Source: Kribbella aluminosa (lineage in GTDB: Bacteria; Actinomycetota; Actinomycetes; Propionibacteriales; Kribbellaceae). Taken from it: a DNA stretch of 64,000 nt. Every line of letters begins with the position of its first letter. Position 1 is the first letter of the stretch. This document shows positions 44,183 through 53,586 of this stretch, piece after piece. Position numbers and translations under genes: made by a program. Where the stretch lies: contig NZ_JAGINT010000002.1 in assembly GCF_017876295.1 (NCBI RefSeq), positions 3,844,001 through 3,908,000 of the forward strand, read 5' to 3'. A model generated the notes under the pieces. It was not told the DNA's origin and did not search any database. It saw only the letters and a list, made by a program, of their open reading frames with translations.

Positions 44183-45417
44183 AGAAACTCCTCCCCGCCG
44201 CGTTCGCCGTACTCCTGGCGGCCGGATGCGCGACCGGCAACGCCCCCGCGTCGAACCAGGCCGGCGACAAGGCCGAGATCACCTTCTCGTTCTGGGGTAC
44301 GAACTCCGAGGCCGCCTCGCTGAAGGCGATCGCCGCCGCCTTCGAGAAGGCCGACCCCGGTACGAAGGTGACCACCAACTGGATCCAGTCCGACTACGAG
44401 CAGAAGCTGCAGACGTCGATCGCGGCCGGCACGCAGTCGACCGTGATGGAGATCAGCAACACCAGCCTGGCCGGGTTCGCGCCGAGCTTCGCCGAGCAGA
44501 CCGTCGACCCGGGCAAGTACGTGCAGCCGAACATCTCGGCCGCGATGCAGTACCAGGGCAAGTACTACGCGATGCCGTTCGCCGCCAAGCCGAAGGTGAT
44601 GGCGGTCAACACCGACGCGTTCAAGGCCGCCGGCGTCCCGTTGCCGAGCGCAACGACACCGCTGAGCCTCGACGAGTTCGAGGCGATCACGGCCAAGCTG
44701 TCGCACGGCGACGGGAAGGCCCGCGTCTACGGGTCCAGCAACCTGTGGTTCCGCGGCTGGCTGACCGCGGCCGGCGGCAGCTACTACACCACGGACGCGA
44801 CCGCATGTACCTTCGGCGACGCGACCGGCGTGAAGACCGCGCAGTACGTCGTCGACATGCAGAAGAACCGGTACTCGCCGACGTCGATCGACATCCAGGG
44901 GCAGGACCAGGCACAGTGGTTCGCGGCCGGCCGGCTGGCGACGTACAGCGACTTCGGCCCGTGGACGGTGGCCGACTTCGCCAAGATCAGCAAGCCGGGC
45001 TGGACGCTGGTGCCGGTTCCCGGCAAGGGGTTCCCGATGGAGGTCGACGGGCTCGGCATCGCGAAGAACGCGAGCGGCAAGCAGCTCGAGACCGCGAAGA
45101 AGTTCGTCGAGTTCGCCAGCACGCAGCAGGTTGCTCAGGACCTGCTGATCCAGGGGAACACGGCGCTCGGTGTGCCGATCATCGAGGCGTCCTCGCCGAC
45201 CCTGGAGAAGGTGCTGCCGGCCGGCCGGAACCTGGCCGCGTTCACGACCGCGCTGAAGTCCGGCGTGGTGGGCGCGTCGGTGCCGAAGGAGGCGCAGATC
45301 TCCGGTGACGCCGAGAAGGGCATGACCAGCTACACCGCGCTCGGCACCGGCAAGGACGACGTCGCGAAGGTCCTGCCGCAGCTCGCGGAGAAGTGCACGC
45401 AGGCCTTGAAGAAATGA
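44179..45417 (+). CDS. ABC transporter sugar-binding lipoprotein
   Basis: This 412-residue extracellular solute-binding protein (family 1) has a lipobox with Cys17 (LLAAGC), the typical ITFSFWGTNSEA start after the tether and the MAVNTDAFKAAG segment. Its ATG overlaps the upstream glycosidase stop and its stop overlaps the permease ATG. It should deliver an oligosaccharide, plausibly an alpha-galactoside, to the two permeases that follow. Confidence 0.92.
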   Translation: MKKLLPAAFAVLLAAGCATGNAPASNQAGDKAEITFSFWGTNSEAASLKAIAAAFEKADPGTKVTTNWIQSDYEQKLQTSIAAGTQSTVMEISNTSLAGFAPSFAEQTVDPGKYVQPNISAAMQYQGKYYAMPFAAKPKVMAVNTDAFKAAGVPLPSATTPLSLDEFEAITAKLSHGDGKARVYGSSNLWFRGWLTAAGGSYYTTDATACTFGDATGVKTAQYVVDMQKNRYSPTSIDIQGQDQAQWFAAGRLATYSDFGPWTVADFAKISKPGWTLVPVPGKGFPMEVDGLGIAKNASGKQLETAKKFVEFASTQQVAQDLLIQGNTALGVPIIEASSPTLEKVLPAGRNLAAFTTALKSGVVGASVPKEAQISGDAEKGMTSYTALGTGKDDVAKVLPQLAEKCTQALKK

Positions 45418-46454
45418 ATCCGACCATCGGCTGGATCCGGAACCTGGCGTCGTCCTGGGGTGTCCCGAGCGCCCTGGTCCCGCTGGTCCCGTTCCTGCTC
45501 CTGCTGATCGTCCTGTACGCCGTCATCGGACTGGCGGCGTACGGGGCGCGGCGGAAGTGGCCGCGGGCCGACAGGACGATCGCGTTCTGGCTGTTCGTCT
45601 CGCCGTGGCTGATCGGGTTCGGCCTGTTCACGGTCGGCCCGATGGCGTCCTCGGTCTACGTCAGCCTCACGTCGTGGGACCTGATCACGCCCCCTCGATT
45701 TGTTGGCCTCGCCAACTACACGGAGGCGTTCCAGGACCCGAAGGTCGTGCAGGCGCTGAAGGTGACGCTGCTGTACGCCGTGATCAGCGTCCCGCTGCAG
45801 ACCGTACTGGCGTTCCTCGTCGCACTGCTGCTGAACACGGACCTCCCGGGAATGCGGCTCTTCCGGACGATCTGGTACCTGCCGTCGCTCGTGTCCGGGG
45901 TCGCGCAGATGGTGCTGTTCCTGTGGGTGTTCAACCCGCAGTACGGCCTCATGAACGACGTACTCGGCCGCTTCGGGATCGACGGGCCGGGCTGGTTCGA
46001 CGACGCGGCGTGGGCGCTGCCGACGGTGATCCTGATGAGCCTGTGGACGGTCGGCGGTGCGATGGTGATCTACCTCGCCGGGCTGAAGGACGTGCCGTCC
46101 AACCTGTACGAGGCGGCCGCGCTCGACGGCGCCGGGGCGGTCCGGCAGTTCTGGCACGTGACGCTGCCGCAGATGTCGCCGATCATCCTGTTCAACGCGC
46201 TGACCGGCATCATCGGCTCGCTGCAGATCTTCACCCAGGGCTTCATCGCGAAGGGCGGCCCGAAGGACTCGCTGCTGTTCTTCGTCTACTACCTGTACGA
46301 CAACGCGTTCCAGAACTTCCGGATGGGCTACGCGTCGGCGCTCGCCTGGATCCTGTTCGTGGTGATCCTGGCGCTGACCGCGGTCACCCTGCGCGGGAGC
46401 GCGTTCGCCGTGTACTACGAGACCGAGCTGTCCAGGAAGCGGAGACGCCGATGA
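45414..46454 (+). CDS. Sugar ABC transporter permease (MalF type)
   Basis: This 346-residue membrane protein has the EAA loop (EAAALDGAGAVRQFWHVTLP) that contacts the ATPase. An extra N-terminal helix precedes the usual six. It pairs with the next gene as the two membrane subunits of a carbohydrate importer of the CUT1 type. Confidence 0.92.
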   Translation: MNPTIGWIRNLASSWGVPSALVPLVPFLLLLIVLYAVIGLAAYGARRKWPRADRTIAFWLFVSPWLIGFGLFTVGPMASSVYVSLTSWDLITPPRFVGLANYTEAFQDPKVVQALKVTLLYAVISVPLQTVLAFLVALLLNTDLPGMRLFRTIWYLPSLVSGVAQMVLFLWVFNPQYGLMNDVLGRFGIDGPGWFDDAAWALPTVILMSLWTVGGAMVIYLAGLKDVPSNLYEAAALDGAGAVRQFWHVTLPQMSPIILFNALTGIIGSLQIFTQGFIAKGGPKDSLLFFVYYLYDNAFQNFRMGYASALAWILFVVILALTAVTLRGSAFAVYYETELSRKRRRR

Positions 46455-47323
46455 CTGCCGTGGCAGAACCCTTGGTACTGCGGGCCGACCGGCCGTTCTG
46501 GCGCCGCAACCTCGCGACGACGATCGTCCTGTACGTCGTCCTCGCCCTGGGCTCGCTGGTCTTCGTGTACCCGTTCCTGTGGATGATCGCGACGTCGTTG
46601 CGCTCGCTCGCGGGCGTCGGCAGCTCGGGGGCGAGCGTCGTACCGCACGAGTTCCTGTGGAACAACTATGTGCGGGCGGTGACGTCGTTCCCGTTCTGGC
46701 GGTACGCGCTGAACTCGGTGCTGACCACGCTGATCCCGATCGTCGGCACGGTGTTCTCCTGCTCGCTGGCCGGGTTCGCGTTCGCGCGGCTGCGGGTGCG
46801 GTTCTCCGGCGTGCTGTTCGCCGTCGTACTGGCGACGATGCTGCTGCCGGGGGAGGTGACGATGGTGCCGCAGTTCATGCTGTTCAACAACTTCGGCATG
46901 GTCGACACGCTGTACCCGCTGATCCTGCCGGCGTTCTTCGGGTCGCCGTTCTACATCTTCCTCTTCCGCCAGTTCTTCGCCCGGATGCCCGACGAGCTGG
47001 CCGACGCCGCGGTGGTCGACGGCTGCGGCTGGTTCAAGATGTTCCTGCTCGTCTACCTGCCGCTGGCACGCCCGGCCGTGGTCGCGGTGTCGATCCTGCT
47101 GTTCATGGGCTACTGGAACAACTTCCTCGGCCCGGCGATCTACATCAACTCCGACCAGTGGAAGACGCTTCCGCTCGCGCTGGCCGGCTTCCAGTCCGTC
47201 AACGGCACCGACACCCCGTTGCTGATGGCAACCTCCGTACTGATCACCGTCCCGTGCCTGCTGATCTTCTTCGCCGCCCAGAAGCAGATCACCAACGGCA
47301 TCACCTTCACCGGCGGCAAATAG
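46451..47323 (+). CDS. Sugar ABC transporter permease (MalG type)
   Basis: This 290-residue membrane protein has the EAA-like loop ELADAAVVDGCGWFKMFLLVYLP and the FVYPFLWMIATSLRS start of MalG-like permeases. ATG overlaps the previous stop. No ATP-binding subunit follows, so a shared ATPase of the MsiK type, as known in Streptomyces, would be required. Confidence 0.92.
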   Translation: MTAVAEPLVLRADRPFWRRNLATTIVLYVVLALGSLVFVYPFLWMIATSLRSLAGVGSSGASVVPHEFLWNNYVRAVTSFPFWRYALNSVLTTLIPIVGTVFSCSLAGFAFARLRVRFSGVLFAVVLATMLLPGEVTMVPQFMLFNNFGMVDTLYPLILPAFFGSPFYIFLFRQFFARMPDELADAAVVDGCGWFKMFLLVYLPLARPAVVAVSILLFMGYWNNFLGPAIYINSDQWKTLPLALAGFQSVNGTDTPLLMATSVLITVPCLLIFFAAQKQITNGITFTGGK

Positions 47324-47326
47324 CCG

Positions 47327-47357
47327 CGGACGGGGACCATGCCGTGGTCCCCGTCCG
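47327..47357. terminator. Bidirectional terminator after the sugar-transport operon
   Basis: Thirteen-base perfect arms (CGGACGGGGACCA and its complement) with a short loop lie between the convergent permease and subtilase genes. Confidence 0.8.
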
Positions 47358-47365
47358 GGTCCACA

Positions 47366-50300
47366 TCAGTTGACGAGAATCTTGCTGACCTTGATGGTTA
47401 TGCCTTTGACGAGCGGCGTGGAGGTGCCGGTGGTTACCGAGCCGGTGCCCTTCTGGACGCCCTTGACGTTCATCGAGTACGTCAGCGTGCCGCCCGGTGT
47501 GCCCGGGGTCGACTGCACGACGAGGTCCGTGGTCGGCGGTCCGGTGAGCTGGCTGCCCGCCGTACCGTCGAGGTTCTCGGCGCCTACCGTCAGGCCGTAG
47601 CCCGCGGGTGGGGCGGCCGGGAGGTTGCTCGGGTCGTAGGTGAAGCTGATGTCCTCGGCGCCGTTGACGCCGATCCACTGCTGGAACACCCGCCCGCTGG
47701 TCGTGCCGAACACGTTGACCTTCCACTCGATGACGATCCAGGAGTTCACGCCGTCGGTCAGCGTCGCGATCTGGATACCCGGTGCACCGGTGCCGTCGAG
47801 GTCGGTCCAGAACGGCGCGAGCACGTTGTTCGGCCGCGCCGGGTCCGGCAGGTTCTGCGGTACCGGCTGCACGTCGGCCGCGGACGTCGTACCGCCGGCG
47901 ACCGTGTAGCCGTCGGAGACCACCCCGATCGAGCTGTACGTCTGGCCGGCATAGATGTACGGCGGGACGTTGAAGTTCAGCGCCTGCTCGTCACCGATGG
48001 GTGTCGGCGTGATCCCGAACGCGTCGAGCGGTAGGTAACCCGCCGGCGTCGTACCCGGTCCGACGACCGGCCGGTCGGGCTGGCGCCCGGCCAAGGTTGC
48101 TGTCTTCGTGGCGATCTGGCTGCCGATCCTGGTCGCACCGGTCACGCTGTTCAGCCGCAGTTGCGAGCTGAGCGCGCTGGCTGCCGTCACACTCGTGGTC
48201 TGCAGGCTGTTGTTCTGCACCGTCACGGTGCACGTCGACTGGCCGGTGTTCCGCGCGATCGTGGACGGCGTACAGGCCTGGTCGACCGGCACGATGCCCT
48301 GCTGGCGGAAGAACGCGACCGGCAGGTGCAAGGCCCGGCTGCCGCCGACCTGCGTGAGGTTGACCTGGCCGAAGTACTGGCCGTCGGGCAGATCGGGGGC
48401 GGTGATCGCGATCGTCAGCTTCTGCGTCTTGCCGGGCTTCACCTGGAACGCCGGCGGCAGCACAGTGATGCTCGCGCCGTTCACCGTCGTACCACCGGCC
48501 TTGAAGGTCAGCGTCTGGTTGGTGACGTTCTTGACTGTCCGCGTGGCGGTGATCAGCCCCGGCATCGTCGGTGCGTTCACCGACGGCAGGTTGAGATCGA
48601 TCCGGTCGAGCGCGTCGGCGGCCGAGGCCGCGTAGTTCGCCGCCGTCTCGTCCATCGTCAGACCCGGGTCGCCGGCCTTGGTGAGGTCGATCCGCCCGCC
48701 GCCGTCGTCGAACGGGTCGGCCGGTGTGACCCGGTCCGGCTTCGTGACGGTCGTCTTCGCGGTCGTCTCGAGCGCGGACTTGACCTGGCCCGGCGTCCAC
48801 GACGGGTGCAGGGCGAAGATCAGCGCGGCCGATCCGGCGACGTGTGGCGACGACATCGACGTACCGGCGATCACCTGGTAGAGGTTCCCGGGCGGGCCGG
48901 CGGCCGGGGAGTCGGGCGTCGGCGTCTGGCCGGCCATGATCTGCAGGCCGGGCGCGGTGACGTCGGGCTTGAGGAAGTCGCCACCGGGGCCGCGCGACGA
49001 GAAGTACGTCATCACGTCGCCCTGCCAGGTGGTCTTCGCGCCTTGCGTGAACGCTGCGGTCGCACCCGGGTGCGCCGCGACGAACGCCAGCAGCGTGTCG
49101 GAGTCCGGCTTCTCCAGCTGTACCGCGGGCAGCCAGTGGTTGTCCGTGAACACGTCGAACGGTGCCGAGTTGTACATCAGCATGCCGGCCGCGCCACCCT
49201 GCAGGACGTTGAAGCCCTTCATGATCCGGCCGGAGCTGAACTGGCAGAGCACGATCTTGTTGACGAAGATCCCAGGCGGTGCAGGGGCCGTGCACTGCGC
49301 GTTGCTGTACGGCGGAGCCGACGCGAGCACCATCTGGTGTGCCCCGGTGCCGCTGGTGATCGAGGCGCCCGACACCGTGGCGGTCGCGCCGCCACCGGAC
49401 AGCGTCACGGTCGAACGGAACGTACGGCTCTGTGTGGACGCAGCGACCGTGGTGACCCACGGGCTGCGGTGGTCTGTGGTCGCGGCGGTCGGACCGGAGT
49501 TCCCGGCCGAGGCGGCGACGAACACTCCGGCCGCGTACGCGTCCAGGAACGCGAGTTCGACCGGGTCGCTGTACGGGTTGCTGCCGCCGGAGATCGAGTA
49601 GTTGATCACCCGTACGCCGTCGAGGATCGCCTGCGCGACGGCCTGCACGGAGTCGCTCTGGAAGCACCCGGTGGCGCCGCAGACCTTGTACACCGAGACC
49701 TCGGCCGATGGGGCGATGCCGAGGATCGGGCCGCGGTCGATGCCCAGCGGGTTGGCGTTCGCGACCGGGCCGCCGGCCGACGTCGACGCGGTGTGCGTAC
49801 CGTGGCCGTCGGAGTCGCGCGCCGAGTCGGGGTAGACCTCGCCACCGACCACCGCGTTGTAGGTGGCCAGGAACGGCTGCCCGCCGATCAGCTTGTGGTT
49901 GCAGACGAACACGTCGGTCGCCGGTGTCAGCGGGTTGTCGCCGAAGTTGCAGGTGCGCGGCGTACCGTCGGCCTTCGCGGCCGGTGCCGGCAGCGTGCCC
50001 GGATCCCGGAACGACGGATGCTCCGGCCAGACTCCGCTGTCCAGCATGCCGACGACGACGCCCTTGCCCGAGCCGGCCGAGCCGCCGAGCTGGCTGTAGA
50101 TCGTCGGTGCGCCGATGAAGGATCCGCTGGAGTCGGTCAGCAGCTTCTCCAGGCCGTCCTGCTGTACGGCGGCCACACCGGGAAGCTTCAGCAGGTCACG
50201 TGCCTTGTTCGCGGGCAGGCTGACCGCGATACCGCCGTACACGGTCCGCAGCCGCTGGCCGGCCGTCGCACTCGGCACCTTCGACCGCAGCGCGGCCAGG

Positions 50301-50716
50301 AAGTCGTTCTCGAGCGAGCCGACGTGCTTCAGGTACTTCGTCGCGTTCGCACTCTTCAGGTCGAGACGCTTGCCGGTGACCGCCGGGCTGGTACCGGGCA
50401 GGCCCTTGAGTCCGCCGCGGTACGCCGCCAGCGAGTCGTAGTCGAGTTTCACGACGACGCGGACCTGTTTGCCGGACGTACTGTTCACGATCGCCGGGTC
50501 GCTCTTCGCGAGTTGGCCGCTCGGCGACTTGGCGCCGTTCACCGTACTGGTGAGTGTCAACGGTTTCGCGGTCCAGGGCCGGCCGTTCGGCGCGGTGGGG
50601 GACGGGTCGCCGGCTGCCGCGGTTCCAGCGGGCAGTAAGGCGGCGACCAGCAGACCGGCGGACACCCCGGCCATGGCGGTACGGCGAGAACTTCGTCGGT
50701 GGATCGGTGACCTCAT
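47366..50716 (-). CDS. Secreted subtilisin-like serine protease (S8) with PA domain
   Basis: This protein of about 1,116 residues has a signal peptide (AALLPAGTAAA), an I9-type propeptide, and an S8 catalytic domain with Asp226 (LDSGVWPEH), His305 (DGHGTH) and Ser620 (GTSMSSPHVAG). A protease-associated domain is inserted between His and Ser. Fn3-like and beta-rich C-terminal domains follow, resembling plant-type subtilases. It should be exported and degrade proteins outside the cell. GGGAGG ahead of ATG 50716 is a good ribosome site. An ATG 16 codons upstream is in frame but lacks one. Confidence 0.9.
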   Translation of the reverse strand: MRSPIHRRSSRRTAMAGVSAGLLVAALLPAGTAAAGDPSPTAPNGRPWTAKPLTLTSTVNGAKSPSGQLAKSDPAIVNSTSGKQVRVVVKLDYDSLAAYRGGLKGLPGTSPAVTGKRLDLKSANATKYLKHVGSLENDFLAALRSKVPSATAGQRLRTVYGGIAVSLPANKARDLLKLPGVAAVQQDGLEKLLTDSSGSFIGAPTIYSQLGGSAGSGKGVVVGMLDSGVWPEHPSFRDPGTLPAPAAKADGTPRTCNFGDNPLTPATDVFVCNHKLIGGQPFLATYNAVVGGEVYPDSARDSDGHGTHTASTSAGGPVANANPLGIDRGPILGIAPSAEVSVYKVCGATGCFQSDSVQAVAQAILDGVRVINYSISGGSNPYSDPVELAFLDAYAAGVFVAASAGNSGPTAATTDHRSPWVTTVAASTQSRTFRSTVTLSGGGATATVSGASITSGTGAHQMVLASAPPYSNAQCTAPAPPGIFVNKIVLCQFSSGRIMKGFNVLQGGAAGMLMYNSAPFDVFTDNHWLPAVQLEKPDSDTLLAFVAAHPGATAAFTQGAKTTWQGDVMTYFSSRGPGGDFLKPDVTAPGLQIMAGQTPTPDSPAAGPPGNLYQVIAGTSMSSPHVAGSAALIFALHPSWTPGQVKSALETTAKTTVTKPDRVTPADPFDDGGGRIDLTKAGDPGLTMDETAANYAASAADALDRIDLNLPSVNAPTMPGLITATRTVKNVTNQTLTFKAGGTTVNGASITVLPPAFQVKPGKTQKLTIAITAPDLPDGQYFGQVNLTQVGGSRALHLPVAFFRQQGIVPVDQACTPSTIARNTGQSTCTVTVQNNSLQTTSVTAASALSSQLRLNSVTGATRIGSQIATKTATLAGRQPDRPVVGPGTTPAGYLPLDAFGITPTPIGDEQALNFNVPPYIYAGQTYSSIGVVSDGYTVAGGTTSAADVQPVPQNLPDPARPNNVLAPFWTDLDGTGAPGIQIATLTDGVNSWIVIEWKVNVFGTTSGRVFQQWIGVNGAEDISFTYDPSNLPAAPPAGYGLTVGAENLDGTAGSQLTGPPTTDLVVQSTPGTPGGTLTYSMNVKGVQKGTGSVTTGTSTPLVKGITIKVSKILVN

Positions 50717-50917
50717 GCACGGGCCTCCCATGAGACGGAACGCCGTCACGGCAGGGGGCAGCACGGGACGTCAGGTGACCTCCCAGGACAAACGCAACAG
50801 ACCCCTCAGTCCTTCTGACCGAACCCCCCGGACCGGCGTACGGCGGGCGCCCCCTCGGCACCTGCCTGAGCCGAGGCTATGCCCAGAACCCGGGCACGAC
50901 CAGACCTCAGCGAATTG

Positions 50918-51577
50918 TCAGGTGCGCCCGAGGATCCCCTGGTCGTAGCCCTTGGCAACAGCCGCGGCGCGATCGGTGACGCCGAGCTTGGTGAAGACGT
51001 GGCTGAGGTGGGTCTTCACCGTGGCCTCGCTGATGAACAGCTCGCGGGCGATGTCGCGGTTCGACGTACCTTTCGCCACCAGCTCGAGGACCTGGCGTTC
51101 GCGGGCGGCCAGTGGGGCCGGCGCGGGGGAGCGGACAGCCGAGACGAGCCGGGACGCGACCGCGGGGGAGAGGACGGTACGGCCCGCGGCTGCCTGGCGG
51201 ACCGCGTTGAACAGCTCGTCCTGCGGGGCGTCCTTCAGCAGGTACCCGGTGGCGCCGGCCTCGATCGCGGGCAGCGTGTCGGTGTCGGTGTCCCAGGTCG
51301 TGAGGACCAGCACCTTCGAGCGGATACCGCGGCGGGTCAGCTCGGTGATCGCGTCCAGTCCACCGCCGCCCGGCATCCGCAGGTCCATCAGGACCACGTC
51401 GGGGTCGAGCTCGGCGGCGAGTTCAACCGCTCGTACGCCGTCCGGCGCTTCGGCGAGCACGGTGAAACCGGGAGCGGCCTCGAACATTCCGCGCAGGCCG
51501 TTCCGGACGACGGGGTGGTCGTCGACGAGCAGCAAGGTGATGTCAGGCGTGTCAGGCGTGTCAGGCGTGTTAGGCAT
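50918..51577 (-). CDS. NarL/LuxR-type response regulator
   Basis: This 219-residue protein has a receiver domain with phospho-acceptor Asp in VVLMDLRMP and a Lys in YLLKDAP, then a LuxR HTH (LAARERQVLELVAKGTSNRDIARELFISEATVKTHLS). The first 12 residues are a TPD repeat from a 9-bp tandem repeat. The gene overlaps the histidine kinase by eight bases. It probably controls the exporter operon upstream. Confidence 0.92.
   Translation of the reverse strand: MPNTPDTPDTPDITLLLVDDHPVVRNGLRGMFEAAPGFTVLAEAPDGVRAVELAAELDPDVVLMDLRMPGGGGLDAITELTRRGIRSKVLVLTTWDTDTDTLPAIEAGATGYLLKDAPQDELFNAVRQAAAGRTVLSPAVASRLVSAVRSPAPAPLAARERQVLELVAKGTSNRDIARELFISEATVKTHLSHVFTKLGVTDRAAAVAKGYDQGILGRT
51542..51577 (-). repeat. 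9-bp tandem repeat at the response-regulator start
   Basis: Four 9-bp units (three exact GTCAGGCGT and one GTTAGGCAT) span the start codon and encode the TPD repeats. Confidence 0.8.
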
Positions 51578-52817
51578 GGAGCACCAACGGTACGTGAGCC
51601 GAGATCGCCGTACCGAAGCCCGGCTCGGCCTCGACGGTGAGCGAGCCGGCGATCCGTTCGGCCCGGGCCCGCATGCCCTCCAGCCCGAACCCGCCGGTGC
51701 CCGACCGGGCCGGCAGTGCCAGCGGGTCGAAGCCCTTGCCGTCGTCGCGGATGTCCACCGTCACCTCGTCGTCCATGAAGCTGAGGGTCACGCCGACGCG
51801 GGTCGCGGCGGCGTGTTTCGAGACGTTCGCGAGCGCCTCCTGCGTGATCCGCAGCAGGGTCGCGGAGAACTCGCCGTGCAGGTGCTGCGCCGTACCGGTC
51901 AGGGTGAACTCGGAGGGTACGCCGGTCCGCTCCGACCACTGGTCGACGGTCTTGCGCATGGCTTCGGGCAGACCGTCGTACGACAGGCCGGCCGGGGCCA
52001 GGTTCTGCACCGAGCGGCGGGCTTCGCCGAGGCTGTGCCGGGCCAGCTCGCTCGCGCGGCCGACGCGGTCCTGGACCACGTCCGGGTCGGAGGTGTTCGC
52101 GACCGCCTGGAGCTGGGCGATGATGCCGGTCAGGCCCTGCGCGATCGTGTCGTGGATCTCCGCGGCCAGCCGGCGGCGTTCGTCCGCGATACCCGCCTCG
52201 CGGGCCTGCACGAGGAGCTGGGCCTGCAGCGCGGCGTTCTCCTCGTGGGCCTGCTGGAGCTCGGTGATGGTGTCGGCCCGGGCCCGCGACCGGGCCTCCT
52301 GCTGGTCGGCGATGTGCTTGACGACCGTCAGCAGCACGTTGTTCGCGACCACGAGGCCGGCGAACACCAGCCAGCCGGCGCCGTGCAACGGGAACCCGCC
52401 GGTCTGCGCGCCGGCCACCGGGATCGTGCACGCGAACAACGCCAGCCGGCGCCGCTTCCGCCCCGGGATCAGCTCGTCGGCGTCGTAGTACCCCGCCACC
52501 ACGTAGAACGCGAAGAACCCGTTCAGGATCGTCAGCGCGAACCCGATCGCCCAGCGCAGTATGTAGTACGTCACCGAGATCGCGTTCGGACCGCGGTGCA
52601 GCCGGCCGCTCCAGCTCCACCAGAGCTGCATCACCAGCGCGGTCCCGACCAGTGCCATTGCCGCTTGCCGCCGGTCGTCGAACGGCATCAGCCAGCCCGA
52701 GGCGGCGAGCGCCAGCAGGGTGCCGAGGCCGAGCAGGAAGTACGGCGCCCAGCGCTGGAAGGCCGCCTGGCGCCGATCGAGCTCGCTCTCGGCCATCGTC
52801 ACCAGCCCAGTCTGCAC
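51570..52817 (-). CDS. NarL-type sensor histidine kinase
   Basis: This protein of about 415 residues has an N-terminal membrane region of five or six helices, a coiled linker, a HisKA_3 dimerisation helix with the phospho-accepting His in AEIHDTIAQG and a HATPase domain (DDGKGFDP, GGFGLEGMRARAERI). GTG 52817 lies seven bases after GGGAG and just past the permease stop. It is part of an ABC ATPase-permease-kinase-regulator operon, an arrangement typical for sensing stress on membrane or wall. Confidence 0.9.
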   Translation of the reverse strand: MQTGLVTMAESELDRRQAAFQRWAPYFLLGLGTLLALAASGWLMPFDDRRQAAMALVGTALVMQLWWSWSGRLHRGPNAISVTYYILRWAIGFALTILNGFFAFYVVAGYYDADELIPGRKRRRLALFACTIPVAGAQTGGFPLHGAGWLVFAGLVVANNVLLTVVKHIADQQEARSRARADTITELQQAHEENAALQAQLLVQAREAGIADERRRLAAEIHDTIAQGLTGIIAQLQAVANTSDPDVVQDRVGRASELARHSLGEARRSVQNLAPAGLSYDGLPEAMRKTVDQWSERTGVPSEFTLTGTAQHLHGEFSATLLRITQEALANVSKHAAATRVGVTLSFMDDEVTVDIRDDGKGFDPLALPARSGTGGFGLEGMRARAERIAGSLTVEAEPGFGTAISAHVPLVLHA

Positions 52818-52821
52818 GAAC

Positions 52822-53586
52822 CTACTCCCAGCGGAACCAGCGCGCCGCCGCCACCGACACCACGACCGTCCAGCCGGCCAGCACCCCGAGGTGCGACCAC
52901 GCCGGCCACTGCCCGGCCGCCGCCTGGTCGAGCGCCCGCGACGCCGCACCGAACGGCAGCAGTACGACGATCTGCCGCAACGTGTGCGGCATCGCCTGGA
53001 CGGGGAGCCACAGCCCGGCGGAGAACAGGCTCGGGAAGAACAGTGCCATCCCGAAGGCAGTCGCGAGCCGGGCCGTCCTGGCCAGCGCTGAGACGAGTGC
53101 GCCGAGCGCGAGTGCGGCGGCGGACGTGAGCAGCAGGGCCAGCACATAGCCGACGAGCTGATGCGGCAGCTTGACGTCGAACGCGAGCCGCCCGATCGTC
53201 AGGCAGATCAGCGCCGACGCCAGTCCGGTCGCACCGTGCAGCCCCATCTGTGCGGTCAGCAACGCGGACGGCCGGACCGGGGTCGCGGACATCCGGCGCA
53301 GGATCCCGCGCTCGCGGTATCCGGTGATGATCGGCGGCATCGCCTGCAGGCCGACGACGATCTGCCCCACCAGCACCAGCACCGGCACGTAGAGGTCGAT
53401 CAGCCGGACGCCGAGCCCGGCGTCGACCCGCCGGAAGCTCGGGATCGAGCCGAGGATCACCAGCAGCACCGGCGGGAAGCCGAGCACCCAGAACAAGGTG
53501 CCGAACTCCCGCACGTACAGCCGTGCCTCGGTCCGCAGTACGGCGATCCGCGCCGAGGGGCGACGTACCGCCATGGTGCTGCTCAT
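52822..53586 (-). CDS. ABC-2 type transporter permease
   Basis: This 254-residue protein has six predicted helices and the ABC-2 features GYRERGILRRMSATPVRPSALL and FFPSLFSAGLWLP. With the ATPase encoded just upstream (4-bp overlap) it forms an exporter for a drug, lipid or peptide. The substrate is unknown. Confidence 0.9.
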   Translation of the reverse strand: MSSTMAVRRPSARIAVLRTEARLYVREFGTLFWVLGFPPVLLVILGSIPSFRRVDAGLGVRLIDLYVPVLVLVGQIVVGLQAMPPIITGYRERGILRRMSATPVRPSALLTAQMGLHGATGLASALICLTIGRLAFDVKLPHQLVGYVLALLLTSAAALALGALVSALARTARLATAFGMALFFPSLFSAGLWLPVQAMPHTLRQIVVLLPFGAASRALDQAAAGQWPAWSHLGVLAGWTVVVSVAAARWFRWE

